Shown here in pieces: positions 1-10,387 of a DNA stretch of 64,000 nt (position 1 is the stretch's first letter; each line of letters begins with the position of its first letter). The translations under genes were made by a program, and so were the position numbers. This stretch comes from DATFDN01 sp963756545 (GTDB lineage: Bacteria; Pseudomonadota; Alphaproteobacteria; Acetobacterales; Acetobacteraceae). The notes beneath the pieces were generated by a model that did no database searches, was not told where the DNA came from, and was given only the letters and a program-made list of their open reading frames with translations. The stretch is taken from contig CAVWNY010000003.1 in the NCBI GenBank assembly GCA_963756545.1, positions 1,116,001 to 1,180,000 of the forward strand, given 5' to 3'.

Positions 1-746
1 TCTGGCCGTTCGCCGGCTACTGGTCGAAGGACGCGATCCTGGAGGCGGCCTACGCCTATGGCTCGCCGGCCTCGATCTATGGCTTCATCGCCGGCGTGCT
101 GGCCGCGTTCTGCACGGCGTTCTACTCCTGGCGCCTTCTTCTCATGACCTTCCACGGCACCTCGCGGGCGGATCATCACGTGCAGGAGCATGTGCATGAA
201 AGCCCGTGGGTGATGCTGCTGCCGCTCTGCGTGCTTTCGATCGGCTCCATCGTCGCCGGCTTCCTGCTGCACAACGTGCTGCTGGGTGCGCACTGGGCCG
301 ACTACTGGCGCCATGCCATCGTGATCGCGCCGGACAACCACGTCATGGCAACCATGGAGAATTTGCCGGGCGGCATCCGCTACGTGCCGTTGCTGTGCGG
401 CCTCGCCGGCATCGCCGTCGCCTACTGGTTCTACTGGCTGAACCCGATGCTGCCGATCCGGCTGTCCACCGCCTTCCGGCCGATCTACCTGCTGCTGCTC
501 AACAAGTACTATTTCGACGAAATCTACGATTTTCTGTTCGTCCGCCCCGCCTTCCGGCTCGCGCGCCTGCTGTGGCGCACCGGGGATGAGACGATCATCG
601 ACGGCGTGCCCAACGGATTGGCCGCGATGACGACCGACGGGTCGCGCGGCGTAGTGCGGCTGCAGACCGGGTCGATCGCGATCTATGCCCTCGTGATGCT
701 GATTGGCCTGGTCGGGCTGGTCGGCGTATTCCTGATCTGGCGGTGA
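1..746 (+). CDS. nuoL: NADH-quinone oxidoreductase subunit L, C-terminal part
   Basis: This is the last 247 or so residues of NuoL, the distal antiporter-like, proton-pumping membrane subunit of respiratory complex I. The frame is open from base 3 and begins in the conserved segment PFAGYWSKDAIL; the usual protein is about 620-650 residues, so the first 60% lies outside the window. Several hydrophobic helices follow, with a His-rich loop (HHVQEHVHESP) and a final transmembrane segment near the C-terminus (LVMLIGLVGLVGVFLIW), where the lateral-helix anchor is expected. The stop codon overlaps the GTG of nuoM by four bases, which suggests translational coupling within a nuo operon. Confidence 0.93.
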   Translation, partial: WPFAGYWSKDAILEAAYAYGSPASIYGFIAGVLAAFCTAFYSWRLLLMTFHGTSRADHHVQEHVHESPWVMLLPLCVLSIGSIVAGFLLHNVLLGAHWADYWRHAIVIAPDNHVMATMENLPGGIRYVPLLCGLAGIAVAYWFYWLNPMLPIRLSTAFRPIYLLLLNKYYFDEIYDFLFVRPAFRLARLLWRTGDETIIDGVPNGLAAMTTDGSRGVVRLQTGSIAIYALVMLIGLVGLVGVFLIWR

Positions 747-2287
747 GCGGGATGAACACTCTGGGTTTCCCGATCCTGTCGCTGGTCACCTGGTTGCCGC
801 TGGTCGGTTGCGTCGTAATCCTCTCGGTGCGCGGCGACGAGGAGACGCTCGCCGCCAACGCTCGCTGGACGGCGCTGTGGACCAGCCTGATCGTGCTGGC
901 GCTGTCGCTGGTCCTATGGGCCGAGTGGGACCCGCACGAGGCGGGCTTCCAGTTTGTCGAGCGCATAAACTGGCTGCCCGGCTATGAGGTGTCCTACAAG
1001 ATGGGTGTTGACGGCATCTCGGTGCTGTTCGTCTTGTTGACAACCGTCCTCACGCCGATCTGCATCCTGGCGAGCTGGGAGTCGATCACCAAATACGTGC
1101 GCGAGTACATGATCGCCTTCCTGATCCTGGAGACGATGCTGGTCGGGTTGTTCTGCGCGCTCGACTTCGTCGTCTTCTACATTTTCTTTGAGGGCGTTCT
1201 AATCCCAATGTACCTCATCATCGGGGTTTGGGGCGGCCCGCGCCGGGTGTATGCGGCGTTCAAGTTCTTCCTGTTCACTCTTACTGGCTCGGTGCTGATG
1301 CTGCTCGCGCTGCTGGCGATGTGGAGCTATGCGCACACCACCGACATTCCCACGTTGATGCACACCAGCTTTCCGCCCGGGATGCAGACCTGGCTATTCC
1401 TGGCGTTGTTGGCGTCGTTCGCGGTGAAGGTGCCGATGTGGCCGGTGCACACCTGGCTGCCCGACGCCCATGTGGAGGCGCCCACGGCGGGCTCGGTGAT
1501 GCTGGCGGGCGTGCTGTTGAAGATGGGGGCGTACGGCTTCCTGCGATTCTCCGTACCGATGCTGCCGCTCGCCTCGGTGCAGCTGGCGCCGCTGATCTAC
1601 ACGCTTTCGGTCGTCGCGATCATCTACACCGCCTATGTGGCGCTGGCGCAGGAGGACATGAAGAAGCTGGTCGCCTACTCCTCGGTCGCGCACATGGGCG
1701 TCGTGACGATCGGCATCTTCACCTTCAACGTCCAGGGCATCCAGGGCGCGCTGTTCCTGATGCTGTCCCACGGCATTGTCTCGTCGGCGCTGTTCCTCAT
1801 CATCGGCGTCATCTACGACCGGCTGCACACGCGCGAGATCTCGCGTTACGGCGGGTTGGCGGAACGGATGCCGTCCTATGCCTTCACCTTCATGGTGTTC
1901 GTCATGGCCTCGGTCGGCTTACCGGGCACGTCGGGCTTCGTCGGCGAGTTCCTCGTCACCATCGGCGCGCTGCATGTGAACTTCTGGCTGGCGATCCTTG
2001 GCACCGCGGGCCTGATCCTGGGGCCGATGTACACGCTCTATCTCTATCGTCGCGTCATCTTCGGGCGGCTGACGAAGGTGGACCTGCGCGGGATGCTCGA
2101 TCTTTCGCCGCGCGAGATCGCGGTATTTGCGCCATTGGTCGTACTGACGATCTGGATGGGCGCCTACCCCACCAGCTTCACCCGGTTCTGGGACGCCACG
2201 GTGACATCGATGGTCCAGCATCAGCAGGCGAGGGCGGCGCCCGCGACGACTGAGGGCGTGCTTTTGGCCCAGGCGGTGCGGCCATGA
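743..2287 (+). CDS. nuoM: NADH-quinone oxidoreductase subunit M
   Basis: NuoM is an antiporter-like, proton-pumping subunit of the complex I membrane arm. The 514-residue product matches the usual length and is built of about 14 hydrophobic helices. Family hallmarks are the FFEGVLIPMYLIIG helix with its conserved Glu, the PVHTWLPDAHVEAPT segment, the lysine-bearing MKKLVAYSSVAHMG helix and the GLPGTSGFVGEF segment. The GTG start at 743 overlaps the nuoL stop; an ATG three codons later (752) is an alternative. The end overlaps the nuoN ATG by four bases, so the three genes are tightly coupled. Confidence 0.96.
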   Translation: MSGMNTLGFPILSLVTWLPLVGCVVILSVRGDEETLAANARWTALWTSLIVLALSLVLWAEWDPHEAGFQFVERINWLPGYEVSYKMGVDGISVLFVLLTTVLTPICILASWESITKYVREYMIAFLILETMLVGLFCALDFVVFYIFFEGVLIPMYLIIGVWGGPRRVYAAFKFFLFTLTGSVLMLLALLAMWSYAHTTDIPTLMHTSFPPGMQTWLFLALLASFAVKVPMWPVHTWLPDAHVEAPTAGSVMLAGVLLKMGAYGFLRFSVPMLPLASVQLAPLIYTLSVVAIIYTAYVALAQEDMKKLVAYSSVAHMGVVTIGIFTFNVQGIQGALFLMLSHGIVSSALFLIIGVIYDRLHTREISRYGGLAERMPSYAFTFMVFVMASVGLPGTSGFVGEFLVTIGALHVNFWLAILGTAGLILGPMYTLYLYRRVIFGRLTKVDLRGMLDLSPREIAVFAPLVVLTIWMGAYPTSFTRFWDATVTSMVQHQQARAAPATTEGVLLAQAVRP

Positions 2288-3706
2288 ACTGGCAGATCGC
2301 CTTGCCGGAGATCGCGCTCGCGGTCATGGCCATGATGATCCTGGTCTATGGCGTGCTGCGCAAGGCCGAGCAGGCGCAAACCGCGACCATGATGGCGGTG
2401 GGTGCGCTGCTGGTCACCGGATTCCTGGTGATGACCCGCGCCGGGGGGGTCGGCTTTCATGACCAGTTCGTGGTTGATGCGTTCTCCGCCCTGGTGGACG
2501 GGCTGATCCTGGTCAGCTCGGTGTTCACGCTGATCGTGTCGCTCGACTACAACCAGCGGCATGGCATCTCGCGGTTCGAGTTCCCGGGTACTGATCCTGT
2601 TTGCGACCGTCGGCATGATGGGCATGGTCTCGGCATCGAATCTGATCACGCTCTATCTGTCGCTGGAACTGCTGTCGCTGCCGTCGTATGTTGTCGCGGC
2701 ATTCGACCGCGACGAGGTGCGTTCGGCCGAAGCCGGGCTGAAGTACTTCGTCCTCGGCGCACTCGCCTCTGGACTGCTGCTGTACGGCATCTCGCTCGTC
2801 TACGGCTTCTCCGGCTCGATGGATTTCGCCACTATCGGCCACGTCCTGAGCGCGCCCGGCTCCGCCTCGCCCGGCATGGTTGTCGGCGTGGTATTCGTGA
2901 TCGTCGGTCTCGCGTTCAAGGTCTCAGCGGCGCCGTTCCATATGTGGACACCCGACGTGTACGAAGGCTCCCCGACCCCGGTGACGTTGTTCTTCGCGAC
3001 CGCCTCGAAGGTCGCGGCGGTGGGCCTGTTCCTGCGTACATTGTCCGAGCCGTTCGGCCATCTGCTTGGGTCATGGCGGCTGATTATCGAGATCATCTCG
3101 ATCACCTCGATGATCCTGGGTACCCTGGGGGCGATCGGACAGACCAACATCAAGCGGCTGATGGCATATTCGGCGATCGGCCATGTCGGCTACGCCCTGA
3201 TCGGGCTGGCCGTCGGCGGGCCGATCGGCATCCGCGGCGTGCTGGTCTACATGACCGTGTACATCGTCATGACCGGCGGCACCTTCGCCTGCATCACCGC
3301 GATGCGGCGGCGCGGCTTGGCCGTGGAAAAGATCGAGGATCTGGGCGGGCTGGCCAGCACCGACCCTGCGCTGGCGCTGGCGCTGGCGGTGTTCATGTTT
3401 AGCCTCGCGGGCATCCCGCCGCTGTCGGGATTCTTCGCCAAGCTGTATGTGTTCCTCGCTGCGGTGAATGTCGGGATGTGGACGCTTGCGCTGATCGGCG
3501 TGCTGACCAGCGTGGCGGGAGCATTCTATTACATCCACGTCGTCAAGGTCATCTATTTCGATGCTCCGCAGCCGGCGTTCGACCGCAAGCCGGCGGGAGT
3601 GGCGTTCGTCGCGACAGTGACGGGATTATACACGCTGCTATTCTTCGTCTTCCCCGGCCCGTTCGTCGCCGCCGCCGACGCCGCGGCCGCCGCGCTGTTC
3701 GGATAG
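2284..3706 (+). CDS. nuoN: NADH-quinone oxidoreductase subunit N, frameshifted
   Basis: NuoN is the third antiporter-like subunit of complex I. The reading frame starts at 2284 and encodes about 100 family-like residues up to RFEF, then goes out of frame. The family sequence resumes in the +1 frame at VLILFATVGMMGMVSA and continues normally to the stop. Removing one G from the GGG run at 2586-2588 gives a continuous protein of 473 residues, close to the usual length, with the conserved lysine helix IKRLMAYSAIGHVGYAL. Complex I needs this subunit and both neighbours are intact, so a sequencing error is as likely as a real mutation. The gene ends five bases before the coaX start. Confidence 0.9.
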
Positions 3707-3710
3707 CGCC

Positions 3711-4532
3711 GTGCTGCTGGTCGTCGATGCGGGCAATACCAACGTCGTCGTCGCGGTGCACGACGCCGCCGGCTGGCTGGGGGTATGGCGCATCCGCACC
3801 GACGCGCAGCGCACGTCGGACGAGTACGCGGTCTGGCTGCTGACCTTGCTGGATCGCGCCGGCGTCGATCGGCACGCGATCAGCGCCGCGGTGATCGGCA
3901 CCGTGGTGCCGGCCGCCCTCTATCATCTTCGCCGCCTCTGCCGGGACTGGTTCTCGATCGAGCCGCTGATCGCGCGCGCCTCGCTTGACTGGGGTTTCGC
4001 GATCAAGATCGACAATCCGGATGAGGTGGGGGCCGATCGGCTGCTCAACTCGTTGGCGGGCTGGGCCCGCTTCGGTGGCCCGCTCATCATCGTGGATTTC
4101 GGAACCGCCACGACATTCGACGTGGTCGATGTGGATGGCGCCTATCTGGGCGGCGTGATCGCGCCGGGGGTCAATCTGTCGATCGAGGCGCTTCATCACG
4201 CCGCCGCGCGCCTGCCGAGAATCGGCATCGGCCGGCCGCAGGCGGTGATCGGCCGCTCCACCGTACCGGCCATGCAGTCGGGGATCTATTGGGGATATGT
4301 CGGGTTGATCGAGGGCATCGTCGGACGGATCAGGGGCGAATACGGCGGCTCCATGAAGGTCATCGCAACCGGAGGGCTGGCGCCGCTGTTCGCTGAGGGC
4401 ACGCTCGTGATCGAGCACATCGAGCCGGATCTCACCTTAGAGGGTCTGCGCATGTTGGCGGAGCGCAATCCCGCGCCCACCTTGCCTCCCATTAGCCCCA
4501 AGGACCGGGCACGGCTGAGCGAAACAGAATGA
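3711..4532 (+). CDS. coaX: Type III pantothenate kinase
   Basis: CoaX phosphorylates pantothenate in the first step of coenzyme A synthesis and belongs to the ASKHA fold. The 273-residue product has the phosphate-binding motif DAGNTNVVVAV at residues 6-16, the GADR motif near residue 105 and the segment IIVDFGTATTFDVVD that carries the catalytic Asp region. The start is a GTG only four bases after the nuoN stop, with no ATG available nearby. The end overlaps the RNase J start by four bases (ATGA). In related genomes birA often precedes coaX at this position; no birA is present here. Confidence 0.94.
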   Translation: MLLVVDAGNTNVVVAVHDAAGWLGVWRIRTDAQRTSDEYAVWLLTLLDRAGVDRHAISAAVIGTVVPAALYHLRRLCRDWFSIEPLIARASLDWGFAIKIDNPDEVGADRLLNSLAGWARFGGPLIIVDFGTATTFDVVDVDGAYLGGVIAPGVNLSIEALHHAAARLPRIGIGRPQAVIGRSTVPAMQSGIYWGYVGLIEGIVGRIRGEYGGSMKVIATGGLAPLFAEGTLVIEHIEPDLTLEGLRMLAERNPAPTLPPISPKDRARLSETE

Positions 4533-6181
4533 GCGGCGACAACGGCGACCTCGCGTTCCTGCCTCTCGGCGGGACGGGCGAGATCGGCATGAACCTTAAC
4601 GTGTATCGCTGCGCCGGGCGCTGGCTGGCGGTCGATTGCGGCATCGGCTTCGGCGGCGCCACGCACCCGGAGGTGGACGTGATGATGCCCGACCCGGGCT
4701 TCATCGCCGAGCGGCGCGACAAGCTGGTCGGGCTGGTGATCACGCACGCGCACGAGGACCATATCGGCGCGGTCGCCTGGCTGTGGCCCCAGCTCCGCTG
4801 TCCGGTCTACGCCACGCCCTTCGCGGCCGCCGTGTTGCGCCGGAAGCTGGGCGAGACGCAGCTTCTGAACCAGGTGAGGATCAACGTGATCGCACCGGGC
4901 GGCACTTTCGATTTGCCGCCGTTCGGCCTGCGGTTCATCCGCGTCGCTCACTCGATCCCCGAGGCGCAGGCGCTGGTGATCACCACGGCGGCGGGCGTGG
5001 TGTTGCACACCGGGGACTGGAAGCTTGATCCCGACCCGCTCGTCGGACCGCGCACCGACGAGGCCGCGCTGGGCGCGCTGGGCGATGCGGGCGTGCTGGC
5101 GATGGTCTGTGATTCCACCAACGCGATGGTCGAAGGCCACTCCGGGAGCGAGCAGGAGGTGCGGCGCAGCCTGAGCGCGCTCATTCGCGGCCTGCCGTCG
5201 GGGCGGGTCGCCGTGACCTGCTTCTCTTCCAACGTCGCCCGGATCGAGAGCATCGCACTGGCCGCGCGCGATGCCGGCCGCAGCATCGCATTGGTCGGAC
5301 GCAGCCTGCGCAACCTGGTCGCCGCGGCGCGCGAGAGCGGCTATCTCAGAGGCGTTCCGGAGTTCGTGGGGGAGGACGACGCGGGCTCGATACCCGACGA
5401 CAGCCTGCTGATCATGATCACCGGCAGTCAGGGCGAGCCGCGCAGCGCGCTGGCGCGGGTTGCGATGGACACGCATCCGCGCATCGTGCTGGGCGAGGGC
5501 GATACCGTCATCTTCTCAAGCCGCGTGATCCCGGGCAACGAGCGGGCCATCGGGGCCGTGCAGGACAATCTGGTCCGCCGCGGTGTGGGCCTGATGACGG
5601 ACATGGACCATCTGGTCCACGTCTCCGGCCACCCCGCGCGCGACGAGCTGCGTCGCCTCTATCGCCTGGTGCGCCCGCGCATCGCGGTCCCGGTGCATGG
5701 CGAATGGCGGCATCTGTCTGCCCACGCCGCGCTGGCGCGCGAGGCCGGGGCGATGCCGGTGCTGATGGAGGACGGGGACATCCTCAATCTGGCGCCGGGG
5801 CGGATCGAGGTGGTGGACAGCGCCCCGGTGGGGCGGCTGGTGCTCGACGGAGCGCGACTGGTTCGGCTGGACGGCGGGGTGCTGGCGGCGCGCCGGCGGA
5901 TGCTGTTCAATGGCATGGTGCTCGCCAGTCTGGCGGTGGACAGGACCGGGCGCGTGTCCGGCGTCCCGCGGGTCAGCGCCCCCGGCCTGTTCGAGCCCGA
6001 CGACCCGGAGACGGCTCGGATCGCCGAAGAGTTCGCCTCCGCCGTGGCGGAGCTGCCGGTCGCCCTGCGGCGCGACGACCAGGGGTTGGTCGATGCGGCG
6101 CGAGCGGCGCTGCGCCGGGCGGTGGGACGACGGCTACAGAAGCGGCCGATGGTTGACGTTCATCTGCTGCGGGTGGGGTAG
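4529..6181 (+). CDS. rnj: Ribonuclease J
   Basis: Ribonuclease J is a metallo-beta-lactamase-fold enzyme with 5'-3' exonuclease and endonuclease activity in rRNA maturation and mRNA decay. The 550-residue product has the zinc motif HAHEDH near residue 74, the HTGDW segment near residue 169, the beta-CASP motifs CFSSN and TGSQGEPRSAL, and the distal metal or phosphate motif VPVHGEWRHL. The ATG overlaps the coaX stop. The C-terminal domain (about residues 450-550) is typical of the alphaproteobacterial enzyme. The next gene begins two bases after the stop. Confidence 0.95.
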   Translation: MSGDNGDLAFLPLGGTGEIGMNLNVYRCAGRWLAVDCGIGFGGATHPEVDVMMPDPGFIAERRDKLVGLVITHAHEDHIGAVAWLWPQLRCPVYATPFAAAVLRRKLGETQLLNQVRINVIAPGGTFDLPPFGLRFIRVAHSIPEAQALVITTAAGVVLHTGDWKLDPDPLVGPRTDEAALGALGDAGVLAMVCDSTNAMVEGHSGSEQEVRRSLSALIRGLPSGRVAVTCFSSNVARIESIALAARDAGRSIALVGRSLRNLVAAARESGYLRGVPEFVGEDDAGSIPDDSLLIMITGSQGEPRSALARVAMDTHPRIVLGEGDTVIFSSRVIPGNERAIGAVQDNLVRRGVGLMTDMDHLVHVSGHPARDELRRLYRLVRPRIAVPVHGEWRHLSAHAALAREAGAMPVLMEDGDILNLAPGRIEVVDSAPVGRLVLDGARLVRLDGGVLAARRRMLFNGMVLASLAVDRTGRVSGVPRVSAPGLFEPDDPETARIAEEFASAVAELPVALRRDDQGLVDAARAALRRAVGRRLQKRPMVDVHLLRVG

Positions 6182-6183
6182 GA

Positions 6184-6444
6184 ATGGACTGGTTTACCGG
6201 GTGCGTTCTCTACGTGCTGATCTGGTGGGTCTGCCTGTTCGCGGTGCTGCCCTGGGGCGTCCGGCCGCGAACCGATCCCGACGCGCTGACCGGATGGCGC
6301 GGCGCACCGGAGCACCCGCGGCTTCTGCGGACCGTTCTTGCCACGACGATCGTGGCGGGAGTGGTCTGGTTGGGCGCTTACTGGCTGATCAGCAGCCCGT
6401 ATCTGAGTTTTCGCGAAGGCTGGCTGGCAATGCCGCCGCACTGA
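6184..6444 (+). CDS. DUF1467 family small membrane protein
   Basis: An 86-residue inner-membrane protein of the DUF1467 family, whose function is unknown. Two hydrophobic segments are visible, at about residues 5-24 (VLYVLIWWVCLFAVLPWG) and 50-70 (VLATTIVAGVVWLGAYWLI), joined by a hydrophilic loop with the GVRPR and APEHPRL motifs typical of the family. It begins two bases after the RNase J stop and is almost certainly cotranscribed. The placement between rnj and proS is conserved in many alphaproteobacteria, which supports the assignment. Confidence 0.88.
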   Translation: MDWFTGCVLYVLIWWVCLFAVLPWGVRPRTDPDALTGWRGAPEHPRLLRTVLATTIVAGVVWLGAYWLISSPYLSFREGWLAMPPH

Positions 6445-6771
6445 AGGTGCGCGGGGGTACGGCGCGGGTCGCCATCATCACGGCAAGGCTGAGGAGTGGC
6501 TCCTCGACCTGCCGTGAGTGGCGTTTCCTCCCTAAACTTGGGTTGCTGGTCGGAACCCGCACGCCCAGAATTTTGTTACTCCGCTTTGCCGATAGTGTCA
6601 CGCCGTTTCGTTCAGAGCCGCGCAATCTGGCGCGATTTTATTCCGTTTCGCTGTTGTGCGACGCACAATAATATCTCGGTGGATAAGAAATTCCGCGCTC
6701 GCCTCACGACCATTTGGCAGACCGGGCCCACGCGGCTAGGTTCCGTCGCCCCGGAACATGGACTTGCCTCG
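6445..6771. other. Intergenic region before proS
   Basis: No gene is supported in these 327 bases. A stem-loop is visible at 6491-6505 (GAGGAG, loop TGG, CTCCTC), with outer arms CGGCA and TGCCG at 6481-6485 and 6510-6514. It lacks a T tract and so is not a clear terminator. The AT-richer part (about 6560-6710) probably carries the proS promoter, but I cannot assign the boxes. Confidence 0.4.
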
Positions 6772-8091
6772 ATGCGCCTGTCTCACAGCCTGATCCCCAC
6801 TCTTAAGGAAACGCCCGCCGAGGCGCAGATCGCCTCCCATCGGCTGATGCTGCGGGCGGGGCTGGTGCGGCAGACCTCGGCCGGCATCTATGCCTGGCTT
6901 CCGCTCGGCTATCGTGTGCTGCGCAACATCGAGCGGATCGTGCGCGAGGAACAGGATGCGGCCGGCGCGCAGGAATGCCTGATGCCGACCATCCAGCCGG
7001 CCGAGCTGTGGCGCGAGAGCGGGCGCTACGACGACTACGGCCGCGAGATGCTGCGGATCAGCGACCGCCACGACCGCGAGCTTCTGTACGGTCCGACGAA
7101 CGAGGAGATGATTACCGACCTGATGCGCCAGTCGGTGAGAAGCTATCGTGAGCTGCCGCAGATCTTGTACCACATCCAGTGGAAGTTCCGCGACGAGGTG
7201 CGCCCGCGCTTCGGCGTCATGCGCGGGCGAGAGTTCCTGATGAAGGACGCCTACAGCTTCGACCTCGACTACGCGGGTGCGGTGGTCAGCTACCGCAAGA
7301 TGATGCTGGCCTACATGCGGACGTTCCAGCGCATGGGCCTGAAGGCAATCCCGATGGAGGCGGAGTCCGGGCCGATCGGGGGCGATCTGTCGCACGAGTT
7401 CATCATCCTGGCGCCGACCGGGGAGAGCCAAGTCTTCTATGACGCCGCCTTTGAGGAGATCGACTATATGTCTCGCGGGGTCGGCGGGTTTCGCCATGAC
7501 AGCCCCGAGGACCTCCAGCGGTTTTTTCACGCAATGACGTCGCACTACGCGGCGACCGACGACAAGCATGACGCGAGGGCGTGGGAGAAGGTGGCGCCTG
7601 CGCGTCGGCGCGAAGGACGCGGCATCGAAGTGGGCCACGTCTTCTATTTCGGCGCCAAGTATTCGCAAGCGATGGGCCTCTCCGTCGCCGGCCCGGAAGG
7701 CGGGAAGGTGACGCCCGAGATGGGCAGCTACGGGATCGGCGTCAGCCGTCTGGTGGGGGCGGTCATCGAGGCGAGCCATGATGACGCCGGGATCATCTGG
7801 CCCGACGCCATCGCACCCTTCAAAGCCGTGATCCTCAACCTCAAGCGCGGCGATGCCGCGTGCGACCGCATCTGCGAGGATATCTATGCGCAGCTCGGCC
7901 GGGCGGCGCTCTATGACGATCGCGAGGACCGGGCGGGAGTGAAGTTCGCCGACGCCGACCTGATGGGCCATCCCTGGCAGATCGTCGTCGGCCCGCGTGG
8001 CGCCGCCGTCGGGACCGTGGAAATCAAGCGCCGCGCCGGCGGGGAGCGCGCCGAGGTTTCCGTCGAGAGCGCGCTCGCCAGCATCGGCTGA
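6772..8091 (+). CDS. proS: Prolyl-tRNA synthetase
   Basis: ProS charges tRNA-Pro and is a class II aminoacyl-tRNA synthetase. The start chosen is the ATG at 6772 (MRLSHSLIPT), because the open frame upstream has no family similarity. The 439-residue product is the short alphaproteobacterial form: the catalytic core with motif 2 region (FRDEVRPRFGVMRGREFLMKDAY) continues directly to the motif 3 region (YGIGVSRLVGAVIE), without the roughly 180-residue editing insertion of the E. coli enzyme. The anticodon-binding domain occupies the last 100 residues. lolC starts five bases downstream. Confidence 0.95.
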   Translation: MRLSHSLIPTLKETPAEAQIASHRLMLRAGLVRQTSAGIYAWLPLGYRVLRNIERIVREEQDAAGAQECLMPTIQPAELWRESGRYDDYGREMLRISDRHDRELLYGPTNEEMITDLMRQSVRSYRELPQILYHIQWKFRDEVRPRFGVMRGREFLMKDAYSFDLDYAGAVVSYRKMMLAYMRTFQRMGLKAIPMEAESGPIGGDLSHEFIILAPTGESQVFYDAAFEEIDYMSRGVGGFRHDSPEDLQRFFHAMTSHYAATDDKHDARAWEKVAPARRREGRGIEVGHVFYFGAKYSQAMGLSVAGPEGGKVTPEMGSYGIGVSRLVGAVIEASHDDAGIIWPDAIAPFKAVILNLKRGDAACDRICEDIYAQLGRAALYDDREDRAGVKFADADLMGHPWQIVVGPRGAAVGTVEIKRRAGGERAEVSVESALASIG

Positions 8092-8095
8092 ACCC

Positions 8096-9341
8096 ATGGC
8101 ATTCGGAGCCTTCGAGCGCGCGGTCGCCGGGCGCTACCTGCGCGCTCGGCGCGGCGAGCGGTTCGTCTCGGTGATCGCGGCGTTCTCGCTGGTCGGCATC
8201 GCGCTCGGCGTCGCGACCTTGATCATCGTGATGAGCGTGATGGGCGGGTTCAAGATCGACCTGCTCAACCGCATTCTGGGCTTCAACGGCGATCTTGGTG
8301 TGTACGGCGTTGGCGGACGGTTGACCGAATACGACGCGCTGGCCGGGCGCATCCGGACAGTGCCGGGCGTGGTCTCGGCGGTCCCGGTGCTGGATGGGCA
8401 GGTGCTGCTCACCGATCCGAGGGGCACCGCGTCGGGCGGCTTCGTGCGCGGGATCGAGCCGGCCGAGCTCAAGGCGACGCCCCTCGTCAGCCAGCACATC
8501 ATCGCGGGCTCGCTCGACGACTTCAAAGGCGACGACGCGATCGCCGTCGGCAGCGGGCTCGCGCGCCAGTTCGGCGCCTGGCTGAACAACAAGATCACCC
8601 TTGTTTCGCCGCAAGGCGCCGCCACCCCGTTCGGCACGGTGCCGCGGGTGAAGTCATACCGGATCGTCGCGATATTCAACGTCGGCGAATATGCTTATGA
8701 CAGCAACTACGTCTTCATGCCGCTGGCCGAGGCGCAAGTGTATTTTCAGAAGCCCGACGCCGCCACCCAGATCGAGGTGACATTGCGCGATCCCGAGCGG
8801 GTCGCGGCGGCGGCGGCGACGATCCGGCAGATGTTGAGCGGAATGCCCGTCAGCATCGTCGACTGGCAGCAGAGCAACAACAGCTTCTTCACCGCCGTCC
8901 AGGTCGAGCAGAACGTGATGTTCATTATCCTCGCGCTCATCATCCTGGTCGCGGCCTTCAACGTGATATCCAGCCTGATCATGATGGTGAAGGACAAGAC
9001 GCGCGACATCGCGGTGCTGCGCACGATCGGCGCCGGGCGCGGCGCGGTGATGCGGATATTCCTGATGTGCGGGGCATCGGTCGGCATAACCGGGACCGTG
9101 ATCGGCACCATCCTCGGCGTCGTGTTCACGCTGAACATCGACCGCATCCAGCAGGCCGTGCAGAGCGCGACCGGCGTGAACGTCTTCAACCCGGAGGTGT
9201 ATTACCTAGCGCACCTGCCCGCGCGGCTCGACGGGGTCGAGGTCGCGAAGGTGATCGCCATGGCGTTGGGTTTGTCGCTGCTGGCGACGCTCTATCCAAG
9301 CTGGCGCGCCGCGCGCACCGACCCGGTGGAGGCGCTGCGCC

Positions 9342-9349
<8 letters not shown>
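8096..9349 (+). CDS. lolC: Lipoprotein-releasing ABC transporter permease LolC/LolE
   Basis: This is the membrane permease of the Lol complex, which extracts outer-membrane lipoproteins from the inner membrane and hands them to LolA. The 417-residue product has an N-terminal transmembrane helix (residues 25-50, with the family segment SLVGIALGVATLIIVMSVMGGF), a periplasmic MacB-like domain, and three C-terminal helices of the FtsX type, including MMVKDKTRDIAVLRTIGA. The ATG at 8096 follows the proS stop by four bases. The gene overlaps lolD by eight bases. A single permease gene is present, so a LolC-type homodimer is expected. Confidence 0.93.
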
Positions 9350-10025
<676 letters not shown>

Positions 10026-10387
10026 TCATGGCTGTACCACCGCGACCCGGCAGGCGTGCGCCGCACGCCCCGGCGCGCCGGTCGCGCGTCGCGACAGATG
10101 AGTTACGCCGGAGCACGAGGCAGAGGTACGTGGCGTCGTATCCGAAAAAAAAGCCGCCGCGCGGTAGATACTTACCGGCGGCGGCCAAGGGGAGGGAACG
10201 GACGGATCATGGCTCACAGTCACGTGAGGATGCGTTATCCCCGCGTCAGTGACGCTGAAAATCGCCTGGAGCAAGAATTCTATGGCGAGTTCCAACGGGC
10301 CGCCGTGCCTGCCGTGATCCCAGGACCACGGGCCGAGTACCCTGATCCTCGTTGTGCCAGGCGTCCTGATCAAAGCGTCCGACCGGC
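10026..10387. other. Convergent intergenic region after lolD
   Basis: This 362-base region lies between lolD and the minus-strand LVIVD gene, which converge. It holds the minus-strand terminator at 10145-10182. A short plus-strand frame (10209-10415) is open but has no start signal or family resemblance and overlaps the neighbouring gene, so it is not called. Confidence 0.4.
10145..10182 (-). terminator. Rho-independent terminator for the LVIVD gene
   Basis: Read on the minus strand, GCCGCCG (10182-10176) pairs with CGGCGGC (10159-10153) around a 16-base loop, and eight T residues follow (10152-10145). It lies about 205 bases beyond the stop of the LVIVD-repeat gene and would end that transcript before it reaches lolD. 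Confidence 0.7.

Noticed and set aside
6496..6771. N-terminal extension of ProS from 6496
   Set aside because: The extra 92 codons lack similarity to ProS and the family start lies at the ATG at 6772.
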